Source: Sva-07 sp963829585 (lineage in GTDB: Bacteria > Actinomycetota > Acidimicrobiia > Acidimicrobiales > Ilumatobacteraceae). From it: DNA of 64,000 nucleotides. This document shows, piece by piece, positions 1 to 7,083 of this stretch. Under the pieces are notes generated by a model, which worked only from the letters and a program-made list of their open reading frames with translations, did no database searches and was not told the origin of the DNA. The translations under genes were made by a program, and so were the position numbers. Position 1 is the first letter of the stretch. The number at the start of each line of letters is the position of its first letter. The stretch covers positions 1 to 64,000 of the forward strand of contig CAWHJD010000014.1 of the NCBI GenBank assembly GCA_963829585.1, written 5' to 3'.

Positions 1-311
1 GCTGTACCGGATCGAGCAAGGCGAACGCGCCCACGAGTTCGGCGCCGGCTGGGGCGGCGCACTGACGGATCCTGCCCGACCGACATGGCCGCGCCAAGTG
101 GTGCGGTGCGACACCGGCGTACCTCGGGTAAGCGCTACCGCAAGATGGCGGCGTCTCGAGTCGGGCAGTTGTCGTCAGTTGGCCGAGCCGGCCCACGGGT
201 GGAACATCGGGGCGCTGAGACCGCGCTGTTTGACCAGTTTCACGGTTGGGAACATCGGTGACGTCCCTCACCAAGCCGGTGAGGAGTGACCACAGTGAAA
301 GGGATGAGGAC
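1..311. other. Left edge, no confident gene
   Basis: No convincing coding region was recognised here. A plus-strand frame stays open from the left edge to about 289, but its translation is Arg/Pro-rich with no recognisable motif and its end overlaps the leader of the next gene. Another plus frame stops at 63 and could be the last residues of a gene that begins outside the window. The segment 246-311 is the immediate leader of the small secreted protein at 312. Confidence 0.4.
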
Positions 312-659
312 ATGAAGTGTAAGAAGCTGGTCGGTACGGCTGTCTGCGTGGCTTCAGTCGTCGGGTTCGGTGCATCAGCGTTCGCCGGTGAAGCGACCGG
401 GAGCAACCAAGGTGGACCGAATGGCGATGGCGTCACGGGCGCATACTTCAACGGGAACTCTCCGTGCCTGTTCTCGGGCTTGGAGGACAACGATGGCGCA
501 GGCACCGATCCCAGTTCCGGTGAGGTGCAGAACTGGGGACACACGAAGAAATTCCTGCAATCTCTCGGCCAAGACGTCAAGGGCGCAAACGGCCCGATCA
601 CGACCCCGTTTGGTGAAGACGGATGCAACGCTCGGGATTTCGGCCTGAAAGGCGACTGA
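312..659 (+). CDS. Small secreted protein of unknown function
   Basis: 115 residues. The N-terminus (MKCKKLVGTAVCVASVVGFG then ASAFA) is a classical Sec signal peptide with a basic start, hydrophobic core and an A-x-A cleavage site near residue 23. The mature part is polar, rich in Gly, Asn and Asp, and has two Cys that could form a disulfide. No family was recognised. The ATG at 312 is preferred over an in-frame upstream start at 246, because GGATGAGG sits just before it and the signal peptide begins there. A strong hairpin follows at 686. It is probably exported; the role is unknown. Confidence 0.7.
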   Translation: MKCKKLVGTAVCVASVVGFGASAFAGEATGSNQGGPNGDGVTGAYFNGNSPCLFSGLEDNDGAGTDPSSGEVQNWGHTKKFLQSLGQDVKGANGPITTPFGEDGCNARDFGLKGD

Positions 660-685
660 CCTGAAGCTTCGGGTTCGGCACCTCG

Positions 686-716
686 CCCGCCAGCGCCGAT
701 CGTCGGAGCTGGCGGG
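686..716 (+). terminator. GC-rich hairpin between convergent genes
   Basis: The arms CCCGCCAGC (686-694) and GCTGGCGGG (708-716) are perfectly complementary. The loop holds a further short dyad (CCGA/TCGG). It lies 27 bases after the secreted-protein stop and before the converging reductase gene, so it probably terminates transcription. There is no U tract, which is common in high-GC actinobacteria. Confidence 0.6.
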
Positions 717-900
717 GCGGCCGCCCGGCGCGACCGATCGCCCGCCACGGCGAAGGAGCAACACGACTCGAGCTCTCCGCAGGATCCGAGTGAGACCGGC
801 CGAATTGGGCTTCCGGGTCGATAATGGATCTTCGCCCCGGCGTGAAGCTCGTCGGCTACCAGCCGTCGGCATCCACTTCGATGCCGGTGTTCGTGCTGGA

Positions 901-1512
901 TCAATCGTTCTGCGGGCGTTCGGTGACCGGATCGTAGAAGCGCGGGGCCGTCGTTCGCGTGGGCCGGTATCGCAGGGCGACCGCCCCCGAGCGGAACTCA
1001 TGGCGATTCACCAGTTCGAGCTGGATGCGCTCGCGCAGACCGGCGAGCAACGTCGGCCCGTGTCCGGCAAGGACCGGCTGCACGAGGAACTCGTACTCGT
1101 CGATCAGTCCCAGATCTGCCAACGCCAGGGGGAGCGTCACGCCACCCACGAACAGGCCCTCGCCTGGCTCCTGCTTGAGCTGCTGAACCGCTTGGCCCAA
1201 GTCGCCGCGCACCAGCTCGGCATTCCACTCGACCCCGCTCAGCGTGCTCGACACGACGTACTTCTTCGCCCGGTCGATGGTCTCGGCGAACGGGATCTCC
1301 CATTCATCCATCCAGTCGGGCCACGTGCCCGTGGCCGGCCGCCGCCACGCCGACTCCATCATCTCGTAGGTCACCCGGCCGAAGAGCAAGGCATCCGCTC
1401 GTCCCATCTCGGCGGTCCAATAGCGCATCGACTCCTCGTCCGGGGCCAGCCCGGCCTCGTGATGGCAGCAGCCGTCGAGCGTGATGTTGATCGAGTATCG
1501 AAGTGGTCTCAT
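901..1512 (-). CDS. RibD C-terminal/DHFR-fold reductase family protein
   Basis: 203 residues. The sequence has the hallmarks of the RibD_C/dihydrofolate-reductase-like family of small NADPH reductases: an N-terminal strand around RYSINITLDG, a LLFGRVTYEMM segment (the G-R-x-T-Y-E motif near residues 60-70), KKYVVSSTL, and GEGLFVGGVTLPLALADLGL followed by a terminal half reading DEYEFLVQPVLAGHG. These match stand-alone YyaP/YwjB-type proteins, whose substrate is usually unknown. The start at 1512 is chosen because GGAGGG lies 8 bases upstream; an extension to 1560 has no such site. The neighbours are unrelated. The family call is firm; the substrate is not. Confidence 0.85.
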   Translation of the reverse strand: MRPLRYSINITLDGCCHHEAGLAPDEESMRYWTAEMGRADALLFGRVTYEMMESAWRRPATGTWPDWMDEWEIPFAETIDRAKKYVVSSTLSGVEWNAELVRGDLGQAVQQLKQEPGEGLFVGGVTLPLALADLGLIDEYEFLVQPVLAGHGPTLLAGLRERIQLELVNRHEFRSGAVALRYRPTRTTAPRFYDPVTERPQND

Positions 1513-1556
1513 CTCGTTGCTCCCTCCAGATGCGCCAAACGAGACGCCCGATCCGA

Positions 1557-1967
1557 TCACCCATCGTCGACGCAGGAACTTGGCTTGTCCACCGCGTGCT
1601 CGCTCTCTTCGACGGATCCAGTGTGAAATCGCTGTGCGAGCTCACCGGTGATCTCGAGGTGTCGAACGAGAAAGGAGCGTTCGTCGAGCCGCTTGCGGCG
1701 AAGCCAGCCCGTGACCTCGGCGTTGCACTTACTGGAATTGCACGACCCGCATGCGGGCACGACGTTGGTGAGCGTGTACCGACCGCCGCGTGACAGCGCC
1801 AACACGCAGTCGCGCTGCATCGGCGAGGTCGACTCGCCGCAGTAGGCGCAGCCGCCCCACGCCGTCTTCAGGGCTGTCCACTGATCGGCGGAGAGATCGT
1901 TCTCGACGCGTTCCATTCGCCGCTTGCGCCGCTTCGCGGCGTTCGCCTGGCGCGTCCGATCGGCCAT
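1557..1967 (-). CDS. HNH endonuclease
   Basis: 136 residues. A Lys/Arg-rich N-terminus (about residues 1-25) precedes an HNH core. CAYCG supplies the first zinc cysteine pair, followed by the RDCVLALSRGG stretch where the H-N-H His is replaced by Ala-Leu-Ser, then TNVVPACGSCNSSK with the second Cys pair and the N. It resembles short phage-like or 5-methylcytosine-type HNH proteins. The usual D-H pair before the loop reads as D-C-V-L here, so catalytic competence is uncertain. A longer reading upstream exists but lacks family similarity; the ATG at 1967 fits the usual start of such proteins. Confidence 0.7.
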   Translation of the reverse strand: MADRTRQANAAKRRKRRMERVENDLSADQWTALKTAWGGCAYCGESTSPMQRDCVLALSRGGRYTLTNVVPACGSCNSSKCNAEVTGWLRRKRLDERSFLVRHLEITGELAQRFHTGSVEESEHAVDKPSSCVDDG

Positions 1968-2050
1968 GGCCCCACGGTAAGTGCTCACGACGTCGAGCAC
2001 GTGACAACCGCCCCCCGAACGCGCCGCTCTTCGCCGCGAACGCAACGCGC

Positions 2051-3160
2051 TCAGGACAGCGGGGTCTGTTCGAACCGGCGGTCGTAGTTGCATCCGCCGA
2101 TCATCCAGATCGCCGAGTACGGATTGACCGGACCGCCGCCGCTCGGGTGGATCTCGAAATGCAAGTGAGGTGACACGGCGTTGCCGGTCGAACCGACAGA
2201 GCCGATCACGTCGCCGGCGTTCACGCGTGAGCCGACCGACAACCCGTTCGAGAAGCTGGCGAGGTGGGCGTAGAAGAAGTACGTACCCGAAGACGTGGTG
2301 AGCCACCAGGCGTTGCCCGAGCGTGCTCCATCGGTCGTCTGGCGGGTCAGGGTGCCGTCCGCCGCGGCCACCACCGGCGTCCCGGCGGGCGAGATGAGGT
2401 CGACGCCGGCGTGGAGACGGCCGCCGCCGCGGGACGCCTGCCACGAGTTCGCGAAGCGGCACGCTCCACGGACGGGGGCGGCATCGAGCACGACGCTCGG
2501 CAGGTCGCGGCCGAAGCCCACTTCCGGCAGGCACAACTTCTGGCCGGGGTAAATCAGCGAAGATCGACTTGCGTTGTTCGCTGCCACGAGTGCATCGATC
2601 GGCACGCCGGTCGCGCGGGAGATCACGTACCAGCTCTCGCCGGCCGCAACGGCGCGTTCGCTGACGCAGGAACGGGCGGTGGCCGCTTCGGCGGTTGGCG
2701 GTGAGGCTCCGGCCGGCAGGCAAACTTCGGCGCCGGGCCGGATCACCGTCGTCGCAGTGGCGTCGTTGGCGTCCAGCAGACCATTCAACGACACGCCCGC
2801 AGCTCTCGAGATCGCGAACCAGCTGTCACCGCGCACGACAACGTGGTGGGCCGCACACGCTCCCTCCGACGCCGGCGAAGAAGCACCGCTCGGAAGACAG
2901 AGCACGTCGCCGGGATACAGCACTGCCGACGCGTCCGCACCGTTCGCGCCCAAGAGTGCAGCCATGGAGGTGCCCGATGCCGTGGCGACGCTGGACCACG
3001 AGTCGCCCGAGGCGACGGTGTACGTCGCTGCGTCCGCGGTCGCGCAAGTACGGGGCTCCGACGCCGAGCTGGCATCCACGTGCGAGACGGGCGCGAGGCA
3101 GATCACCATTGCGGCGAGAACCGCTGCGGCAAGCCGCCCACGACGTGGGCGCTGTGACAT
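2051..3160 (-). CDS. Secreted LysM-M23 peptidoglycan endopeptidase
   Basis: About 369 residues. Order: an N-terminal signal peptide (RRGRLAAAVLAAMVICLAPV), three LysM modules (each with a Y/H-x-V-x-x-G-[DE]-S-W start and a Y/R-P-G-x-x-[LV]-C-L-P end, roughly residues 45-90, 100-145 and 165-210), then an M23 (LytM) domain. The M23 zinc motif HxxxD is in RLHAGVDL and the HxH motif in SPHLHFEIH. Such proteins bind peptidoglycan and cleave peptide stems or crosslinks outside the membrane. The Cys placed after each LysM may pair. In-frame ATGs at 3187 and 3247 are alternative starts; none has a clear ribosome site. Confidence 0.88.
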   Translation of the reverse strand: MSQRPRRGRLAAAVLAAMVICLAPVSHVDASSASEPRTCATADAATYTVASGDSWSSVATASGTSMAALLGANGADASAVLYPGDVLCLPSGASSPASEGACAAHHVVVRGDSWFAISRAAGVSLNGLLDANDATATTVIRPGAEVCLPAGASPPTAEAATARSCVSERAVAAGESWYVISRATGVPIDALVAANNASRSSLIYPGQKLCLPEVGFGRDLPSVVLDAAPVRGACRFANSWQASRGGGRLHAGVDLISPAGTPVVAAADGTLTRQTTDGARSGNAWWLTTSSGTYFFYAHLASFSNGLSVGSRVNAGDVIGSVGSTGNAVSPHLHFEIHPSGGGPVNPYSAIWMIGGCNYDRRFEQTPLS

Positions 3161-3545
3161 ACGAGATATCGGGTGCGTCGAGTTCATGTGAGCAGGCGCC
3201 CGCCGTGTCGTCCGGCAAACCATAACAACCGCTGCGGATGCATGCACGTCGGGCCGTCAGCTACGTACAGCAGAGCCGGACTGGGTGACCTTGGTCCCTA
3301 CCCGCGAAGCCGCGGGATTTGGCATCGTGGCTGTCATGCGTTGTGTCGAAGGAGCGTCAGAGAACATCCGCGGACCGCAGACCCCGAATCGTCCGGTCAT
3401 GGTGGATTGCTGGGCCGAGGCGGTCATCGACTTGGCTCGTGCGCAGTCACGACGGAGACACCCCAGCAACCTGGAGCCTGCTGGCATGACGGACGACGAG
3501 TACGAGACGACCGATTGGGCTGTCTGACGAGAGGCAGGCAGACCG
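3161..3545. other. Intergenic region with one weak ORF and a small hairpin
   Basis: 385 bases between the SARP gene (minus) and the M23 gene (minus). It includes the 5' region of the M23 gene. It also holds a perfect 6-bp stem with a 4-base loop (CCCGCG/CGCGGG, 3301-3316) that could end SARP transcription, and a doubtful plus-strand ORF at 3336. Nothing else was recognised. Confidence 0.4.
3336..3527 (+). CDS. Possible small protein, unrecognised
   Basis: 63 residues starting MRCVEGASENIRGP and ending DDEYETTDWAV. The composition is plausible (acidic C-terminus, few rare residues), but there is no recognised domain and no ribosome site. An in-frame start at 3285 is also possible. It runs against the flanking minus-strand genes. 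It may be a chance ORF. Confidence 0.25.
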   Translation: MRCVEGASENIRGPQTPNRPVMVDCWAEAVIDLARAQSRRRHPSNLEPAGMTDDEYETTDWAV

Positions 3546-4304
3546 TCAATTCGGCGCGGCTCGGTCCGGTGCGCCGTGTCCGTCCAGGATTCGCTTCTCG
3601 AGCAGAGTCAGTTCGTCCCCGGCCTGGACGCCCACTTCGGCGAGGATGCGGCGGAGGCGGGCGCACGCCCTGAGCGCCTCGACCCGTCGGTGGCTCGCGT
3701 CGAGCGCTTCGATGAGCAGGAACCACAGGTGCTCGCGGTACGGGTTCTCCTCGACGGCGGCCTCGAGTTCTCCGACGATCAGTTCGTGATTCCCGAGCGC
3801 GAGATCAGCCTCCAGGCAGATCTCCATTGCGGCGAGCTGCATCTCGTCGAGTCGATAGCTCTCCAGTCTGAATGCGTCGTCGTCGGCCAGGTCGCCGAAG
3901 GGACGCCCGCGCCAGAGGGCGAGTGCTTCACGGCCGTAACGGCGGCAGCACTCGGGATCATCTTTCGACGCCGCCGCTTCGGTGAGCAGGGTCTCGAATT
4001 GGACGGCGTCGATGTTCCGCGGCGGAATGGTCAGCTCGTACGAGTGGTCGACCCGCACGATCGCGTCCGGGCCCAGCAACTGACGTAGATGCGACACGGT
4101 CGATTGCAGCGTGTTGTCCGCCGAGTCGGGTGGTTCCTGGGCCCAGATGACCTCACGAAGATGGTCGATCCGAACCGCGTGGCCGACCCCGATGACGAGT
4201 GCTCCCAGCAGCGCTCGCGCATGTCGACCGCCGACCGAGATGCTCCCCGAAGATGTGAGCACGTCGATCGGTCCGAGCACTCGGATCTCGTAGCCATCCT
4301 GCAT
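3546..4304 (-). CDS. SARP-family (BTAD) transcriptional regulator
   Basis: 252 residues. The first ~95 residues form an OmpR-like winged helix typical of SARPs (YEIRVLGPIDVL, then RHARALLGALVI, DHLREVIWAQEPPDSADNTL and VSHLRQLLGPD). The rest is the bacterial transcriptional activation domain, an all-helical TPR-like fold (EALALWRGRPFGDLADDD, ENPYREHLWFLLIEALD, LRACARLRRILAEVGVQ). It has no ATPase or TPR extension, so it is a short SARP like ActII-ORF4 or DnrI. It is divergent from the repeat-protein gene at 4492, a likely target. The start at 4304 follows a GAGG site 5 bases upstream; an ATG at 4340 is an alternative. Confidence 0.88.
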   Translation of the reverse strand: MQDGYEIRVLGPIDVLTSSGSISVGGRHARALLGALVIGVGHAVRIDHLREVIWAQEPPDSADNTLQSTVSHLRQLLGPDAIVRVDHSYELTIPPRNIDAVQFETLLTEAAASKDDPECCRRYGREALALWRGRPFGDLADDDAFRLESYRLDEMQLAAMEICLEADLALGNHELIVGELEAAVEENPYREHLWFLLIEALDASHRRVEALRACARLRRILAEVGVQAGDELTLLEKRILDGHGAPDRAAPN

Positions 4305-4491
4305 GGCGACCTCACTCCCTCCGCTTCCAGTGTCCTGCATGTGGGCCTCATGTCCAGAGAAAGAAGTCCCGTAGCGTCCCGCTGGTCGGCGTTCAGCGTC
4401 GCTCACCGACCCAGGACGACAATGAAATCGAAGAAGGAGATCCGGAGAGACCGGAGATCCGAGAAAGGAGAACTCAGGAAAGGAGAGGGTG
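4305..4491. promoter_or_regulatory. Divergent promoter region with candidate SARP repeats
   Basis: 187 bases between the SARP gene and the repeat-protein gene. The right part is strikingly purine-rich and carries direct repeats: GGAGATCCG at 4436 and 4453, and CCGGAGA at 4442 and 4451. Short direct repeats are the usual SARP target, so an operator here is plausible but unproven. AAAGGAG just before 4492 is the ribosome site of the plus-strand gene. Confidence 0.4.
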
Positions 4492-5103
4492 ATGACCAAG
4501 TTGTACGAACACCCGACAACACAGGAAACCAAGGAGCTTCCAGAGCTGCCTCACGGTGTCGTTGTTCCCGATGACATCAGCGGCTTGGAGTTTCCCGAGT
4601 CCACGGAGCCGCCTCGGCGGCCCGGAACCAGGGTCCGTTGGCTGCGATGGATGGCTGCGGGCGCGCTGGTGGCGGCCGGTGCCATTGTGATGGGCACGAT
4701 CATCCGCGAAGAGAGCACCACTCTGGTCGACACGACCAGCTCGTACGAGCTGATCCAGGAATCGATCGACCAGGCACTGCTGGCCAACCAGGCCACCACG
4801 GTCGAGACGCCGACCAGCTCCTACCAGCTGATCCAGGAGTCGATTGACCAGGCACTGCTGGCCAACCAGGCCACGACGGTCGAGACGACCAGCGCTTATC
4901 AGCTGATCCAGGAATCGATCGACCAGGCACTGTTGGCCAACCAGGCCACGACGGTCGAGACGCCGACCAGCGCCTACCAGCTGATCCAGGAGTCGATCGA
5001 CCAGGCACTGCTGGCCAACCAGGCCACGACGGTCGAGACGCCGACCAGCGCCTACCAGCTGATCCAGGAATCGATTGACCAGGCACTGCTGGCCAACCAG
5101 TGA
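4492..5103 (+). CDS. Membrane-anchored protein with five tandem 26-residue repeats
   Basis: 203 residues. Residues 1-46 are a soluble, Pro/Glu-rich cytoplasmic part. Residues ~47-70 (RVRWLRWMAAGALVAAGAIV) form one transmembrane segment with basic flanking residues on the N side, suggesting N-in/C-out topology. From residue 84 to the end there are five near-identical units of about 26 residues with the core YQLIQESIDQALLANQ, a likely amphipathic helix, joined by ATTVET(P)TS linkers. No known family was recognised. The layout (short N-tail, one TM segment, outside domain) resembles membrane proteins that sit beside SARP or sigma regulators. The start at 4492 follows AAAGGAG. Confidence 0.75.
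   Translation: MTKLYEHPTTQETKELPELPHGVVVPDDISGLEFPESTEPPRRPGTRVRWLRWMAAGALVAAGAIVMGTIIREESTTLVDTTSSYELIQESIDQALLANQATTVETPTSSYQLIQESIDQALLANQATTVETTSAYQLIQESIDQALLANQATTVETPTSAYQLIQESIDQALLANQATTVETPTSAYQLIQESIDQALLANQ
4741..5100 (+). repeat. Five tandem 75-78 bp coding repeats
   Basis: Units begin at 4741, 4819, 4894, 4972 and 5050. Four are 78 bp and one (4819-4893) is 75 bp because one Pro codon is missing. The copies differ mainly at synonymous or conservative positions (Glu/Gln after Tyr, Ser/Ala before Tyr). This suggests recent duplication or gene conversion under protein-level constraint. Confidence 0.9.
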
Positions 5104-5336
5104 CCGGCAGGGGCCGGCCGAGCCGTTTCGGACTCGAACGAGACATGACTGAGAGGTGATGGATCTTGATTGGACAACACGGGTTGAACTGACAACGCGG
5201 TACTCGAGTCGCATCGAGCGCCGCGTTGTCGCGTCTGGCGACGGTGCATCGAGGAGTCAGGGGTCGGCAGTCATCTCGTCCGAACCCGACTTCAGCTGCG
5301 AGCACCGGATCCAGGACACTGGCGGGGTAACCCTGT

Positions 5337-5363
5337 ATGACCCCCTCGTCATGATGGGGTCAT
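5337..5363 (+). promoter_or_regulatory. Hairpin overlapping the start of the DUF222-HNH gene
   Basis: The arms ATGACCCC (5337-5344) and GGGGTCAT (5356-5363) are perfectly complementary with an 11-base loop. The 3' arm includes the first bases of the ATG at 5362. It could mask that start or act as an operator; use of the next in-frame ATG at 5383 would avoid it. The rest of the 5104-5361 gap shows nothing recognisable. Confidence 0.35.
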
Positions 5364-6570
5364 GGTCGTGGGGATCGCATCGATGAGGGCGGCGGACGCG
5401 CCGCTCGGTGTGCTCGATTCGGCTGATGCGGCAACGGTGACATTGCGTCGGGCGCGTGCGGCGCAGCTGGATCGGGTGCACGAGGCGGTGGAATCGGGAC
5501 GCTGGTATGTGCACGGGTTCCGGTCGCCGCAGGCTTGGCTGGCGGCCACCACCGGTGAGGCGTCGGGGGCGTGTTCGCTCACGTTGCAGTTGGCCGAACG
5601 CATCCAACACATGCCGATCGTCAAGGACCGTTTCACCCGCGGGATCCTGTCCGAATCAGCCTTGCGGTTGTTGGCCGACACGTGGCGGGCCGATCTGGCC
5701 GACGTGTTCGCCCGCGACGAACAACTGCTGGTCGGCTGGGCATTGAACCTGACGCATCGCGACTTCAAGATGGTGCTGAACACGTGGCGGCTGCATGCCG
5801 ACCCTGACGGATCGGCGAAGTCGGCGCGGGAGCAGTTCGAGTCGCGCCAGTTGCACCTGTCGGAGCTGCTCGACGGGATGGGCCGCCTCGACGGGCTCCT
5901 CGATCCCGAAGGCATGAAACTCGTCCACGAAGCCATCCGGATCCTGTCGACACGCACCGACGACGACCAACGCAGCCCCGAGCAGCGTCGCGCCGACGCG
6001 TTGGTGGCGATGGCCACACAGGTGCTCGCCCACCTGGAGCCGACCCCGGGCGTGAAACGCAACCGGCCCAAGCTGATCGCCACGATCAACGTGACCGATC
6101 TGATCGCTGGCACGTTGGGCGGGATACTCGATACGAACACCGGGCCGATCACGCTCGGAGCCGACGCGATCCGGCGCATCGCCTGCGACGCCGGCATCCA
6201 CCGCCTCATCGTCGGTGCCGACGGTGTGATCATCGACTACGGCCGCCAGACGCGCAGCGTGTCCGACGCCCAATTCGACCTGCTCACCATCCGCGACCAC
6301 GGCTGTCGCATCCCCGGCTGTCCCATCCCGCCCGGGGGCTGCGACGCCCACCACAGCATCCACTGGGCCGACGACGGCAACACCGACCTCGACGACCTCG
6401 TCTTGCTGTGCTGGTATCACCATCACCTGCTGCACGAACAACACTGGAGTCTCGAGCCCTCCGGGGCCGGACACTTCGTGTTGCGAGACACCGACGGGAA
6501 CACCCGCCCGATCCGCCCGCCCATGATCGGCCTCGCCCTGCCACAACCCCTCCCGTTCGACGCCGTGTGA
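5362..6570 (+). CDS. DUF222 domain HNH endonuclease-like protein
   Basis: 402 residues. The N-terminal two-thirds match the actinobacterial DUF222 region (RARAAQLDRVHEAVESGRW, WLAATTGEASGACS, LRLLADTWRADLADVFARDE, then the LDGLLDPEGMKLVHEAIRIL segment). The C-terminus is an HNH nuclease: DHGCRIPGCP with the first zinc Cys pair, CDAHHSIHWADDG with the catalytic His pair, and LVLLCWYHHHLLHE with the third H. These genes occur in many copies in actinobacterial genomes and are often linked to mobile DNA; the cellular role is unsettled. Length is typical. The start may be at 5362 or 5383. Confidence 0.9.
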   Translation: MVVGIASMRAADAPLGVLDSADAATVTLRRARAAQLDRVHEAVESGRWYVHGFRSPQAWLAATTGEASGACSLTLQLAERIQHMPIVKDRFTRGILSESALRLLADTWRADLADVFARDEQLLVGWALNLTHRDFKMVLNTWRLHADPDGSAKSAREQFESRQLHLSELLDGMGRLDGLLDPEGMKLVHEAIRILSTRTDDDQRSPEQRRADALVAMATQVLAHLEPTPGVKRNRPKLIATINVTDLIAGTLGGILDTNTGPITLGADAIRRIACDAGIHRLIVGADGVIIDYGRQTRSVSDAQFDLLTIRDHGCRIPGCPIPPGGCDAHHSIHWADDGNTDLDDLVLLCWYHHHLLHEQHWSLEPSGAGHFVLRDTDGNTRPIRPPMIGLALPQPLPFDAV

Positions 6571-6587
6571 CGTCCCCCGGGCTCTGC

Positions 6588-7061
6588 TCACTCAGGCGTG
6601 CTGTCCCCGCCGATGTGCGAACCGCTACCACCGATGTGCGAACCACCACCACCGATGTGCGAACCACCACCACCGATGTGCGAACCACCACCACCGATGT
6701 GCGAACCACCACCACCGATGCCGCCGCTGGTCGGCGCCTCATCTCCATCGGTCGTGTGTTGGTGCATCGCGCTCGCAACGGCGGCGAGCGCCGGTGCGCT
6801 GATCCATCGGCCATCAGCAGGGTGATCCCACCCGAGTCGCGCATAGGCCAGAAGTACGCCAGCCTGTGTCGCGAGGCCCCACTTGCCGTCCTCGGCCTCG
6901 CTGGTGAGCTCCATGAGCCCCACGGACAACAGCAACCGCTGAAGGTCTCTGATCTCGCGCTTACGGCTCTTGGCTGTGATCACGATCGCCCCTCTCGTGC
7001 CATGTGGAAAGAGAAAAACCGTCCCCCGACTGGTCACGTAGTGTTCCACGCGTGAGCTCAC
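6588..7061 (-). CDS. Hypothetical protein with C-terminal GGGGSHI repeats
   Basis: 157 residues from a GTG at 7061. Residues ~1-105 look like a compact domain (GTVFLFPHGTRGAIVI, KREIRDLQRLLLSVGLMEL, WGLATQAGVLLAYARLGW). The last part of that domain reads like a small winged or peptidoglycan-binding-type fold, but no family was identified. Residues ~115-155 are a flexible tail of five GGGGSHI-type heptads. The tail is encoded by exact 21-bp repeats. The gene is divergent from the cyclase gene at 7084. The start is weakly supported (no ribosome site); readings that begin farther upstream would overlap the cyclase gene. Confidence 0.5.
   Translation of the reverse strand: MSSRVEHYVTSRGTVFLFPHGTRGAIVITAKSRKREIRDLQRLLLSVGLMELTSEAEDGKWGLATQAGVLLAYARLGWDHPADGRWISAPALAAVASAMHQHTTDGDEAPTSGGIGGGGSHIGGGGSHIGGGGSHIGGGGSHIGGSGSHIGGDSTPE
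6610..6714 (-). repeat. Five 21-bp tandem repeats (GGGGSHI codons)
   Basis: Units of 21 bp begin at 6610, 6631, 6652, 6673 and 6694. The last four are identical and the first differs by two bases. Read on the minus strand they encode Gly-Gly-Gly-Gly-Ser-His-Ile. Copy number in such arrays changes easily by slippage. Confidence 0.85.
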
Positions 7062-7083
7062 GAGGCAACCGCCGAGGCCGCCG

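Noticed and set aside
98..289. Small plus-strand ORF at the left edge
   Set aside because: Arg/Pro-rich composition, no ribosome site and overlap with the leader of the secreted protein.
4741..5100. CRISPR array
   Set aside because: The repeats are contiguous coding units without spacers.
5156..5386. Small ORF upstream of the DUF222-HNH gene
   Set aside because: It overlaps that gene's start and has no recognisable content.
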